15,129 nt of DNA from Anderseniella sp. Lineage in GTDB: Bacteria > Pseudomonadota > Alphaproteobacteria > Rhizobiales > Aestuariivirgaceae. The DNA is taken from assembly GCA_013041995.1 (NCBI GenBank), contig JABDRA010000551.1, positions 1 through 15,129 of the forward strand, written 5' to 3'. Below, piece after piece: positions 1 to 6,783 of this stretch. The translations under genes and the position numbers were made by a program. Every line of letters begins with the position of its first letter. The first letter of the stretch is position 1. The notes under the pieces were generated by a model. It did not search any database and had not been told where the DNA came from. It saw nothing but the letters and a program-made list of their open reading frames with translations.

Positions 1-260
1 GCGCTGGTCGAGTTGGACGACATGTACAGCATGTTTTCAATGCCGTTGATCTCCTCCTCGATCGGTGCCGCCACGGTTTCAGCCACCGTCTCGGCATCTG
101 CGCCGGAATAATTTGCCGTTACCACAATGGTCGGTGGTGCAATGGTGGGGTACTGGCCGACAGGCAGCTGGAAGTAGGAAATGGCACCCATCAGCACGAT
201 CAGAATCGAGATCACGCTGGCGAATATGGGCCGGTCGATGAAAAAGTGGGCAAAGCGCAT
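1..260 (-). CDS. RND efflux pump inner-membrane subunit, AcrB/HAE1 type (partial, N-terminus only)
   Basis: The reading frame starts at ATG 258-260 and stays open to the left edge, so only about 86 N-terminal residues are present. They begin MRFAHFFIDRPIFASVIS, a hydrophobic first transmembrane helix after a short cytoplasmic tail with the 'FIDRPIFA' signature of hydrophobe/amphiphile-efflux RND pumps. A periplasmic segment follows with 'QYPTIAPPTI', 'YSGADAETV' and 'PIEEEINGIENMLYM', all conserved in AcrB/MexB. Members normally have about 1,040 residues, pump drugs or other hydrophobic compounds out of the periplasm using the proton gradient, and form trimers docked to an adaptor and a TolC-like channel. 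The adaptor gene lies directly upstream on the same strand with a gap of only 6 bases, so the two are surely co-transcribed. The substrate cannot be told from this fragment. Confidence 0.95.
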   Translation of the reverse strand, partial: MRFAHFFIDRPIFASVISILIVLMGAISYFQLPVGQYPTIAPPTIVVTANYSGADAETVAETVAAPIEEEINGIENMLYMSSNSTS

Positions 261-266
261 ATCGCT

Positions 267-1424
267 CTAGTCCTTGGCCGCAACAGGGGGAAGTTCCTGC
301 ACTTGCGGATCGATGGTCATGCCCGGACGAACCCTGGCAAGGCCGTTGACCACGATGGTTTCATCGCCCTTGAGGCCGGTGCGAACCACGCGGTAGCCGT
401 CGATGCGCGGGCCGGGCCTGATGACGGTAGGAGTGAGCACATTTTTCTCGCCAACCACAAAGACAATGCGCCGGTTCTGATCTGTTCCCACGGCCTGATC
501 CGGTACCAGCACGCCTTCATATTCGTTGGAGCCGGGAATCGAGATGCGCCCGAACAGGCCGGGCTGCAGGAACAGGTCGGTATTGGTCACGATCGCCCGT
601 CCGCGCATGGTGCCGGTTGCGTTATCGATGCGATTGTTGACAAAGTCCAGATTGCCGGTGTGCTTTGGTTCGTCCTCGTCGGTGAGTTGTATCTTCACTT
701 CATAGGGCGTCAACCGGCCCGATGGCCGGGTGCCGTTACGACCCAGTCTGGAGTAAGCGAGATAGGAGCGCTCATCAACGTCGAAGTAGAAATAGATCGG
801 ATCCAGCGACACGATTGAGGCCAGAACGGTGGAATTTGCCTGAACAAGGTTGCCGATGGATATCAGGTTGCGGCCGATGCGGCCTTTTACGGGCGAATAG
901 ATTTTCGTGTAGCCAAGGTTCAACTGGGCGGTGCGGAGCCGGGCCGTGGCACCGGCAAGCTCTGCCTGTGCGGCCAGGAATTCCTGGCGGCGCTGGTCCT
1001 GGACAGACGCGGCAATCGTGCCGGAGGTGCGGAGCTTTTGTCCGCGCTCAAACTCTTCCTTGGTCAGGTCAAGGCGGCTCTGGGCGACCTCAACACTGGA
1101 CTGGGCATTTTCCAGCTCTGCCTGGAACTGCTTCTGGTCGATGGTGAACAGCAAATCGCCTGCCTCGACCAATTCACCGTCCTTGAAATGAATTTCCTGC
1201 AGGTAACCTGCAACACGGGCGCGAAGCTCGACATCTTCCTTTGCCTCAAACCTTCCTGTGAAAACATCAGTCTCGATAATCTTTTTGACGACCGGCTTGG
1301 CAACACTGATCTTGGGGGCAGGTGGTGGCGAATTCTCGGTCTTTGGTGCTTCGTCGCAAGCGCTCAGAAGCAATGCGCCGGCAAACAGTATAGCGGCAGG
1401 CAGGGATGATTTACCTGTTGGCAT
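267..1424 (-). CDS. RND efflux periplasmic adaptor (membrane fusion) lipoprotein, AcrA/MexA-like
   Basis: A 385-residue protein that bridges an inner-membrane RND pump and an outer-membrane TolC-type channel. The N-terminus is a lipoprotein signal with lipobox LLLSAC, so Cys23 would be lipidated and anchor the protein in the inner membrane. Then come a biotinyl-lipoyl-like half motif ('ARVAGYLQEIHFKDGELVEAGD', about residues 70-91), a coiled-coil hairpin (about 100-165), the second lipoyl half ('YTKIYSPVKGRIGRNLISIG', about 172-191) and beta-barrel and membrane-proximal domains to the C-terminus. Length and domain order are normal for the AcrA family. Start ATG 1422-1424 has an AAGGA ribosome-binding site about 8 bases upstream. 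The pump gene follows after 6 bases. No tetR/marR regulator is visible beside it, and the 158 bases between it and the channel gene at 1583 contain no other gene that I can support. Confidence 0.95.
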   Translation of the reverse strand: MPTGKSSLPAAILFAGALLLSACDEAPKTENSPPPAPKISVAKPVVKKIIETDVFTGRFEAKEDVELRARVAGYLQEIHFKDGELVEAGDLLFTIDQKQFQAELENAQSSVEVAQSRLDLTKEEFERGQKLRTSGTIAASVQDQRRQEFLAAQAELAGATARLRTAQLNLGYTKIYSPVKGRIGRNLISIGNLVQANSTVLASIVSLDPIYFYFDVDERSYLAYSRLGRNGTRPSGRLTPYEVKIQLTDEDEPKHTGNLDFVNNRIDNATGTMRGRAIVTNTDLFLQPGLFGRISIPGSNEYEGVLVPDQAVGTDQNRRIVFVVGEKNVLTPTVIRPGPRIDGYRVVRTGLKGDETIVVNGLARVRPGMTIDPQVQELPPVAAKD

Positions 1425-1582
1425 ATTCCAATCCTTACGAAGTCAGACAAACCGGTTTTCGAAGGCATACCGAGTAGGGCCAAAGAAATACACAGTACGC
1501 AAACAAGTCAGTTGCGGATTACGGCGAGGCAAACTGCTGTGCACCCGAAATATGACGTTTTCGAGATATGTACAAGGAGCAT

Positions 1583-2011
1583 CTAATCGGCGAGATGGTT
1601 GGGCAGCAATTTGGCGAACACTGCGACCAGGAAGGCAGTGCTGAGCCCGAAACCCAATACACCGGTGACTGATGCAAACGCGCCATAAAGGCGAATATTT
1701 TCAGCCAGAACAAGGTCGCCGTAACCCAGCGTCGTATAGGTGACGAGCGCGAAATACATTGCTGTACCGGGATCACTGAAGGCGCCGAATGCAATGAATG
1801 ACAATGCCCACAGCCAGACCTGGACCGAATGGGAAAATACAATGAGGATGAGCGCTGCGCTCAGCAGCACTGCTGTAGACAATAGTGGCCCCGACGCCCA
1901 CAGTTTCTTGTTGAGCCATTTCAACAGCCTTATGTCGACAATTAGGAAACCGACATGCAAAAACAGGCAAAGGCCCAGCAATACTGTTCCCCAGAGCATC
2001 TGACCCGACAT
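1583..2011 (-). CDS. Small potassium-channel-like membrane protein (Ion_trans_2 type)
   Basis: A protein of 142 residues with a pore signature: 'ALVTYTTLGYGDL' (about residues 107-119) matches the K+ selectivity filter T-x-G-Y-G-D and follows a short pore helix. Hydrophobic segments precede it (about residues 5-27 and 39-75) and one follows (about 121-138), giving the layout of a minimal ion channel with an extra N-terminal helix and no cytoplasmic RCK/TrkA domain. I chose ATG at 2009-2011 because an AGAGGA sequence lies about 6 bases upstream; the frame is open 20 codons further but without a better site. It lies 76 bases downstream of the CPBP protease on the same strand, so co-transcription is possible. 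The filter makes K+ selectivity likely, but the gating signal is not evident. Confidence 0.85.
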   Translation of the reverse strand: MSGQMLWGTVLLGLCLFLHVGFLIVDIRLLKWLNKKLWASGPLLSTAVLLSAALILIVFSHSVQVWLWALSFIAFGAFSDPGTAMYFALVTYTTLGYGDLVLAENIRLYGAFASVTGVLGFGLSTAFLVAVFAKLLPNHLAD

Positions 2012-2087
2012 GGTTATCCTCTTCTTATCAATAGCTTGGGAAGCTAAGCAGTAAAGTCTTGAGGTTTTCAACCCCCGACGAGACCGA

Positions 2088-2996
2088 TCAGACCGGGGCT
2101 ACGCCGGCAGACCTTTGCCTGAGGAGATAGACGATCAGCGACGTGGCAGCGGCGAACACCACGAAGTACAACAGTCCGGCTTCGATAAGTGCTGTACCAC
2201 CCACCAGCAATGGCGGGCCGGACTGTTCGATCACGATCAGGCTGGTGTTGCCGGTGCCGGAAAACGCCAGCCCAAAGACCGAGACCTGAGTGAAATCCCA
2301 GGCGAAATGAAAGCCCACGCCAAACCAGATTGAATTGAAAAAATGCAGGGCGGCAATGTAGAAGCCCGCAATGACCATCAGGTTGACCAATGCAATGATG
2401 CCGAATTGGTTATACTGGGCATGCAGAAGCGCATAGATAACGGCGTTTGCAACAACCAGAACGGGCAACGGAACCGACCCTTCTCCCGATGCATATCCAT
2501 AAGCGCGATAGCGCACCTCCTCGGCAAACCCGATGCTGGCAAACTGTACCAGGCTGGTAAACGCAGATAACAGAAAAAGGGAGTTGAATGGATCAGATAC
2601 AGACTTCACCTCGATCCAGCCAAGAGCCAACTGAAACAGGAATATAACCGCCAGGACATTGGCAGAGACGATACATCCCGATAGCAGCATCACAGGCATG
2701 CGCGCATTGATATCCATGCGAAGTTCGCTCGGATCACGCTGGTCCAGATAGCGAAAACACAGGCGTACGAAATAGTAGGTCAGCACCATGGCGACGATAG
2801 AGCTGACGATGATGGCCGCTATCAGCCATCCCTGCATCTGCCTCAGTGCATCCGGGTCACCGGTCGGGAAAAACCATAACAATGATGCCGCCGACAGCGG
2901 GCCAATCAGGAGGGTACCGGCCGAGCAGATCGCAACACGCAACAACCAGGCGTACCAGACCCGCCTTGCCATAAACTGTGCCACCTGATGCAGCAT
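2088..2996 (-). CDS. CPBP-family intramembrane metalloprotease (CAAX protease/bacteriocin-processing type)
   Basis: A strongly hydrophobic protein with about eight predicted membrane segments. It carries the CPBP (Abi) motifs in order: 'FAEEVRYRAYG' (the EExxxR motif with the catalytic glutamates), then 'ALLHAQYN' (metal-binding histidine) and 'GVGFHFAWDFTQ' (HxxxD/N). These glutamates and histidines form the active site in Rce1-like proteases, so the enzyme looks intact. The start is uncertain. The frame opens at a GTG at 3069-3071 (327 residues), but a strong terminator hairpin at 3104-3129 would leave no room for a promoter before that GTG. ATG 2994-2996 (302 residues, with GGAG 12 bases upstream) is therefore preferred. 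Bacterial members variously process peptides, confer bacteriocin self-immunity or have unknown substrates; none can be assigned here. Confidence 0.85.
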   Translation of the reverse strand: MLHQVAQFMARRVWYAWLLRVAICSAGTLLIGPLSAASLLWFFPTGDPDALRQMQGWLIAAIIVSSIVAMVLTYYFVRLCFRYLDQRDPSELRMDINARMPVMLLSGCIVSANVLAVIFLFQLALGWIEVKSVSDPFNSLFLLSAFTSLVQFASIGFAEEVRYRAYGYASGEGSVPLPVLVVANAVIYALLHAQYNQFGIIALVNLMVIAGFYIAALHFFNSIWFGVGFHFAWDFTQVSVFGLAFSGTGNTSLIVIEQSGPPLLVGGTALIEAGLLYFVVFAAATSLIVYLLRQRSAGVAPV

Positions 2997-3103
2997 GTCG
3001 ATGTGGTACTCCGCGTTTTGAAGAATTTGCGTATCTGTGCAACAGGGCAAAGTTGAGGCCGAACTTGCCACGCCTGGTGGTGTTGCACTCTCGGCAAACT
3101 GAA

Positions 3104-3129
3104 AAAGCCCCGGATTTCTCCGGGGCTTT
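3104..3129 (-). terminator. Strong rho-independent terminator
   Basis: A perfect 10-bp stem (AAAGCCCCGG at 3104-3113 and CCGGGGCTTT at 3120-3129) closes a 6-base loop. Read on the minus strand, the stem runs into TTTTTC, so it best terminates transcripts arriving from the right, namely the small secreted-protein gene ending at 3271. It is nearly symmetrical and could act weakly on the plus strand. Its position argues for the ATG start of the CPBP gene at 2996. Confidence 0.85.
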
Positions 3130-3270
3130 CATGCTGAGCGCTGGACGGTTTTTGAACCAGCCGGGTAAGCGGGGTTTGATGGCGGCCAAAGACGGCACCG
3201 GCGATCAGCATACAAGGCCGTGACACATCCGAAGGGGCGTTGTTCAGCATCACGGTCGAGTGTGAACGGC

Positions 3271-3582
3271 TCAGTTGTGTTTGCGGCGATAGATGCGACG
3301 GCTTTGACGGTTCAGGGTACGATGCATACGCACTCGTTCGCGGCGCGTAACGACACCGTCACTCTTGAAGCGGCGCTCCTGATTGCGGATGCGGGCCTGG
3401 CCGCGGACCAGTTGTCCGGTCTCACGAAATGTCAGCGAGCCGTTTTGTACGCCATTGAAAATTCGTTCCGACTGATTGTGCTGGCGTCAGTCCGCGCCGG
3501 GGGTGGATTGGGCTTTGGCAGTACCGGCACCGAACGAAATGGTCAGGGCTGAAACAGCAGCGATCAGAAGTGACTTGTACAT
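3271..3582 (-). pseudogene. Small secreted (periplasmic) protein gene interrupted by one in-frame TGA
   Basis: ATG 3580-3582 has an excellent ribosome-binding site (GGAG about 6 bases upstream) and begins MYKSLLIAAVSALTISFGAG, a typical Sec signal peptide ending TAKA|Q. After 31 codons (…QSTPGAD) there is a TGA at 3487-3489. The same frame then continues for 71 sense codons, RQHNQSERIFNGVQNGSLTF to IYRRKHN and a TGA at 3271-3273. This matches, from memory, a common proteobacterial family of about 100-residue basic periplasmic proteins with 'D-x-RQ-x-NQ-x-x-RI-x-x-G-x-x-x-G-x-LT' followed by 'R…SR-x-IY-x-x-KH'. The TGA stands at a variable position between the conserved D and RQ. A nonsense mutation or a base-calling error is likeliest; readthrough is possible because UGA-C is a leaky context. 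It diverges from the PepSY/two-component genes and ends before the terminator at 3104-3129. Confidence 0.7.
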
Positions 3583-3670
3583 TTTCTTCTCCATCTGGCT
3601 TTTATGTTCTGCAGAGCCGATACTTTTTGCTCTGATGCCCAAACCATAGCCAAGGTCTGCTGAGAGCCCG

Positions 3671-3707
3671 CTGACAGGAAATGTCAGTGTTTTGTCAGTT
3701 TTAAAAT
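3671..3707 (+). promoter_or_regulatory. OmpR/PhoP-type direct-repeat operator with candidate -10 in the divergent intergenic region
   Basis: TGTCAG occurs at 3682-3687 and again at 3693-3698, exactly 11 bases apart; the full 11-bp units (3681-3691 and 3692-3702) agree at 9 of 11 positions. An inverted copy, CTGACA, lies at 3671-3676, forming a perfect 6-5-6 palindrome with the first TGTCAG. Two hexamers separated by five bases is the classic site for OmpR/PhoB-family regulators, and such a regulator is encoded in the operon downstream. TAAAAT at 3702-3707 could be a -10 element; it would place the transcript start within about 10 bases of the PepSY ATG, consistent with the lack of a ribosome-binding site there. 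Regulator binding is inferred. Confidence 0.6.
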
Positions 3708-3722
3708 GGTACCTCACGTCAA

Positions 3723-4169
3723 ATGAATGAGTATCTGCATGTGCCGGACAAACGACCCGAATTGTCGCGCCGGGCCTTCCTGATGGCCTGTGCGGCGATG
3801 ATTTGTTGTGTTCTGCCGGTTGATCCTGCCGCAGCCCAGGGACTGCCACCGTGGCAACGCCGCCGGCGTGAGCGGCGCCGTGAACGCCGACGCCGCAGAT
3901 GGCGCAGGCGGGAGCGCAGGCAATTGCGTGATGCGATTGAAAGCGGCGAAGTCAGGCCGCTGCACGAGCTGATGCGGAAATTCAAGAGACAGGTTGATGG
4001 TGAAGTGCTTGATGTGAGGTATCGCGAGCGCGGACCAAACCGGGTCTATATATTCATCGTCCTGCTGCCGAACGGACGTGTCACTCGATATGTCATGGAT
4101 GCCAGAAACGAGAGGATTTTCACTCTGGACGAGGCATTCGATCACTATGGCTTCAGGCAGCGGGATTAG
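3723..4169 (+). CDS. PepSY-domain periplasmic protein with twin-arginine signal and arginine-rich segment
   Basis: A 148-residue exported protein. Residues 15-20 (SRRAFL) fit the twin-arginine (Tat) consensus, followed by a hydrophobic stretch and a likely cleavage site after 'DPAAA' (about residue 38). Residues about 44-67 are nearly all arginine with tryptophan and glutamate, an extreme positive cluster. The C-terminal half (about 68-148) resembles a PepSY domain: 'QLRDAIESGEVRPLHELM', then 'GEVLDVRYRERG' and 'NGRVTRYVMDARNERIF'. PepSY proteins next to OmpR/PhoQ-type pairs are common and are thought to modulate the sensor from the periplasm; that role is inferred here. The response regulator gene follows after 6 to 33 bases depending on its start. 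No Shine-Dalgarno precedes ATG 3723, so translation may begin near the 5' end of the mRNA. Confidence 0.8.
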   Translation: MNEYLHVPDKRPELSRRAFLMACAAMICCVLPVDPAAAQGLPPWQRRRRERRRERRRRRWRRRERRQLRDAIESGEVRPLHELMRKFKRQVDGEVLDVRYRERGPNRVYIFIVLLPNGRVTRYVMDARNERIFTLDEAFDHYGFRQRD

Positions 4170-4202
4170 CTATGCGTGCTGTCACAAGGGGAAATTCAGG
4201 CT

Positions 4203-4868
4203 TTGCATATTCTGGTTGTTGAAGATGAGCCGAAACTGTCGCGCGATGTGTGCCGCGTTCTGTCAGGCGCAGGCTTTGTGCCGGAAGTTGCCGAAGATGG
4301 TGAAGACGCCTGGTTTCTCGGCAGCACCGAGGACTATGCCGCAATTGTGCTTGATCTTGGTTTGCCCAAGATTGACGGCATAAGTGTGCTGCAGCGCTGG
4401 CGTGAGGCAGACGTGACTATTCCGGTGCTCATTCTGACGGCACGGTCGGGCTGGCGCGAACGGGTGACCGGTATAGATGCAGGGGCCGATGATTACCTTA
4501 CCAAGCCGTTTCAGATGGAGGAACTTGTTGCCCGCCTGCATGCTATCGTTCGCCGCACCGCCGGCAAGGCCTCGTCATCGATTAGCATTGGATCCCTGAC
4601 CCTTGATGCGCGGTTGATGCGCGTGTCGGTAGACGGAGCCCGGGTGAGTTTGACACCGCTGGAATACCGCGCATTGACCTACCTCATCTATAATGCCGGC
4701 CGCGTTGTCGCGCCGCATGAACTCACCGAGCACGTCTATGGCATTGGCCAGGAACGCGGTAACAACAATCTCGAGGTATTGATCGGCCGTCTCAGGCGCA
4801 AGATCGGTCCTTCGGTTATCGGAAACCGCCGTGGGTATGGCTACATTATAGGCGATGAGGCGGAATGA
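4203..4868 (+). CDS. Two-component response regulator, OmpR/PhoP family
   Basis: A DNA-binding response regulator of 221 residues. The receiver domain (about 1-118) opens with HILVVEDEP (acidic pair E7-D8), has the phosphorylation site D51 in 'AAIVLDLGLP', T79 in 'LILTARS' and K101 in 'YLTKPF'. The C-terminal winged helix (about 130-218) shows 'LTPLEYRALTYLIYNAG' and the recognition region 'NNNLEVLIGRLRRKIG' and 'IGNRRGYGYII'. All key residues are present. I chose TTG 4203-4205 because family members start just before this first strand and AAGGGGA lies about 10 bases upstream; GTG 4176 in the same frame (230 residues) is the alternative but lacks a ribosome-binding site. The gene overlaps the kinase gene by four bases (ATGA). 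It probably binds the TGTCAG repeats upstream of the PepSY gene. Confidence 0.93.
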   Translation: MHILVVEDEPKLSRDVCRVLSGAGFVPEVAEDGEDAWFLGSTEDYAAIVLDLGLPKIDGISVLQRWREADVTIPVLILTARSGWRERVTGIDAGADDYLTKPFQMEELVARLHAIVRRTAGKASSSISIGSLTLDARLMRVSVDGARVSLTPLEYRALTYLIYNAGRVVAPHELTEHVYGIGQERGNNNLEVLIGRLRRKIGPSVIGNRRGYGYIIGDEAE

Positions 4869-6262
4869 TCTGGCGTTCGCTGAAATTCAGGCTTTTTGCG
4901 GCCGCTGCAATCTGCATCATCGGTGCACTGGTCCTGTACTGGAGCGTGTTGACGCAGATCTTCGAGCAACACGTATCCGAGCGATTGTACAAGGAACTCG
5001 AAGCCCATCTGAACCAGCTGACCACCCGGCTTGAAGCATCGGACAAGGGTGAGATCACGGTCTCCGATACGCTCGACAATCCGCGCTTTGAACGTCCGTT
5101 CGGGGGGCTGTACTGGCAAGTGACAACGACCAGCGGCGAGGTGATTTCATCACGCTCACTGTGGGACCAGACAATCACCGCACCTGCGGTGCAAAACGGA
5201 ACTGGTGAGATTTCCCGGCATCGCGATGTCAAATCCAACACCGGAACCTTGTTGCTGGTGGGACGAACCGTGGTCATCAAGGCTGGCGAGAAGGATCAGC
5301 AGGTTCGGCTGATCGTGGCCATGGACCAGAATGAACTCACAACAGCAAGGGCATCGTTTGCGTCTGACGTGTCGGTTCTGGTTGCCCTCCTGGCACTGTT
5401 TCTGTTTGCTGCAATGGCCGTTCAGACCCTGATCGGCTTGCGGCCGTTGAGTACTCTGCGGCAGCGTCTCAACGCTCTTTCAAGCAACCGGCAGGCTGTG
5501 CTGGAAGGGCAGTTTCCCAGCGAGGTGGAACCTCTTGTGGCAGAACTGAACGGTTTGCTGAACGAGAGAACGGAAATGGTCGATCGGGCGCGGGCCAGTG
5601 CCTCGGATCTGGCGCATGGCCTTAAAACACCGCTTGCCATCCTGTCTGCCGAGGGGCGAGCGATTGGCGAAGCCGGGCATGATGGTATTGCCCGCGAAAT
5701 CAACCTTCAGATTGGTGTGATGAACCGGCAGATCGAACGGCAGCTGGCCAGGGCCAGGGCGCGTGGGCAGCAGCGTCTTGTAGGTCAGGGAACCGAACTC
5801 AAGCCTGCAATCAGCAAACTCGTCCGGGCGTTCCGTCAACTGCCGCGCGGCAGGGAAATAACCTGGAACGAAGATATTGCAGCCGGATTGTGCGCAGATA
5901 TCGACCTGATGGACCTTGAGGAGATTGCAGGCAATATCCTGGACAATGCCCGCAAGTGGGCTGATGACGAAGTGAGGGTCAGTGCGCGGGCGTGCGGCAG
6001 GGACGAAGTGGTTATCGTAGTTGAAGATAACGGCCCTGGTGTGCCGCAGCAGCAAACACTCGCCATATCACAACGCGGCAGCCGGATGGACGAAGACGTG
6101 CCAGGTTCAGGTCTGGGCCTGGCCATCACGCAGGATATTCTGGAGATCTATAATGGTCGCATGGCAATAGAGAACCTTGCGCCGCACGGGCTGAAGATCG
6201 AGGTTATTCTGCCTGCATCAGGCGAAGCAGGCGGTCTGGATACCAAAGCCGGTTCGGCGTAA
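4865..6262 (+). CDS. PhoQ-like sensor histidine kinase
   Basis: A membrane-bound histidine kinase of 465 residues, partner of the preceding regulator. The first membrane helix (about 8-30) and second (about 169-192) flank a periplasmic sensor of about 138 residues with no recognisable ligand motif. Then come a HAMP-like linker, a dimerisation/phosphoacceptor helix with H251 in 'SDLAHGLKTPLAIL', and an ATPase domain with N box 'GNILDNARKWA' (N357, N361), G1 box 'VVEDNGPGVP' (D388) and G2 box 'GSGLGLA' (414-420). The H-box 'DLAHGLKTPL' rather than 'DVSHELRTPL' is typical of the PhoQ-like branch. The start codon overlaps the regulator stop, indicating translational coupling. Whether the signal is divalent cation, pH, cationic peptide or something relayed by the PepSY protein cannot be told. 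Confidence 0.93.
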   Translation: MIWRSLKFRLFAAAAICIIGALVLYWSVLTQIFEQHVSERLYKELEAHLNQLTTRLEASDKGEITVSDTLDNPRFERPFGGLYWQVTTTSGEVISSRSLWDQTITAPAVQNGTGEISRHRDVKSNTGTLLLVGRTVVIKAGEKDQQVRLIVAMDQNELTTARASFASDVSVLVALLALFLFAAMAVQTLIGLRPLSTLRQRLNALSSNRQAVLEGQFPSEVEPLVAELNGLLNERTEMVDRARASASDLAHGLKTPLAILSAEGRAIGEAGHDGIAREINLQIGVMNRQIERQLARARARGQQRLVGQGTELKPAISKLVRAFRQLPRGREITWNEDIAAGLCADIDLMDLEEIAGNILDNARKWADDEVRVSARACGRDEVVIVVEDNGPGVPQQQTLAISQRGSRMDEDVPGSGLGLAITQDILEIYNGRMAIENLAPHGLKIEVILPASGEAGGLDTKAGSA

Positions 6263-6270
6263 TTGGGCAA

Positions 6271-6492
6271 ATGGCGAGAGAAATGAGCAAGTTCGACTGG
6301 CACACAGACACCATCATCCGGTCCACTCCGGTCACGGCGAGTTACAGAAACTCCCAGAACGTTCGCCGGTTTCTGAAATCCCAGTGCGGTGCGGGCTTCA
6401 AGTTCGACCGTCCCTTCATGCAGTGGATCAAGGATGGGACAGACAAGACAATGGGCGACGTGGCCGACGAGTGGATTAAACGGAACATGTGA
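6271..6492 (+). CDS. DUF6434 domain protein
   Basis: A small soluble protein of 73 residues (69 if it starts at the second ATG, 6283-6285, which matches the family start better: MSKFDWHTD). It follows the kinase gene by 8 bases and is probably in the same operon. 'FDWHTDTI', 'SYRNSQNVRRFLKS', 'FKFDRPFMQWIKDG' and 'KTMGDVADEWIKR' match what I remember of DUF6434, a domain often found alone or after a SAP-like domain in bacterial proteins, with unknown biochemical role. The sequence is complete for the domain. There is no signal peptide or membrane helix, so it should be cytoplasmic. Its link to the two-component system is positional only. Confidence 0.75.
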   Translation: MAREMSKFDWHTDTIIRSTPVTASYRNSQNVRRFLKSQCGAGFKFDRPFMQWIKDGTDKTMGDVADEWIKRNM

Positions 6493-6599
6493 CTAGATGG
6501 CCAGGTCAAGGTCGATACCCAGTTGAATATTCTACCATAGCGGGTAATCTTGTACCGGGGAGCAACCTGTTTTTGATATGACAAAGAGCGGAAGGTGGC

Positions 6600-6767
6600 A
6601 TGACCTTTGTTCAACTCATCATGACCGGCATTTTTCTCGGAATGGCCTATTTCCTGTTGCGGGTGTTTGCTGACTTCGGGAGCCAGGACACTGCTGCTCA
6701 GTTTGGCATTTTTGCCATACTGCTGGTGGCAATCGTTGTTTTTGTCCGCAAAATGTTTCCTGGGTAG
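6600..6767 (+). CDS. Small two-helix membrane protein (55 aa)
   Basis: A short reading frame, ATG 6600-6602 to TAG 6765-6767, with a good ribosome-binding site (GGAAGG about 5 bases upstream). The product starts MTFVQLIMTGIFLGMAYFLL and has two hydrophobic helices (about residues 3-22 and 35-48) joined by a short polar loop 'RVFADFGSQDTAAQ', ending in a basic tail 'RKMFPG'. I do not recognise the family. It lies on the same strand as the kinase and DUF6434 genes, 107 bases after the latter, and converges with the fragment at 6784. Small proteins like this are sometimes modulators of membrane kinases or transporters, but nothing here shows that. Coding status rests on the ribosome-binding site and membrane-protein composition. 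Confidence 0.6.
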   Translation: MTFVQLIMTGIFLGMAYFLLRVFADFGSQDTAAQFGIFAILLVAIVVFVRKMFPG

Positions 6768-6783
6768 GCTGCGGGTCCTGACC

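Noticed and set aside
3487..3489. Selenocysteine at the in-frame TGA
   Set aside because: I see no clear SECIS-like hairpin just after the TGA, the family has no conserved Cys at this position as far as I recall, and no selenocysteine genes are in the window. Mutation or readthrough is simpler.
3220..3552. Plus-strand 110-residue frame
   Set aside because: It is exactly antisense to the small secreted-protein gene, has no good ribosome-binding site and no recognisable protein features.
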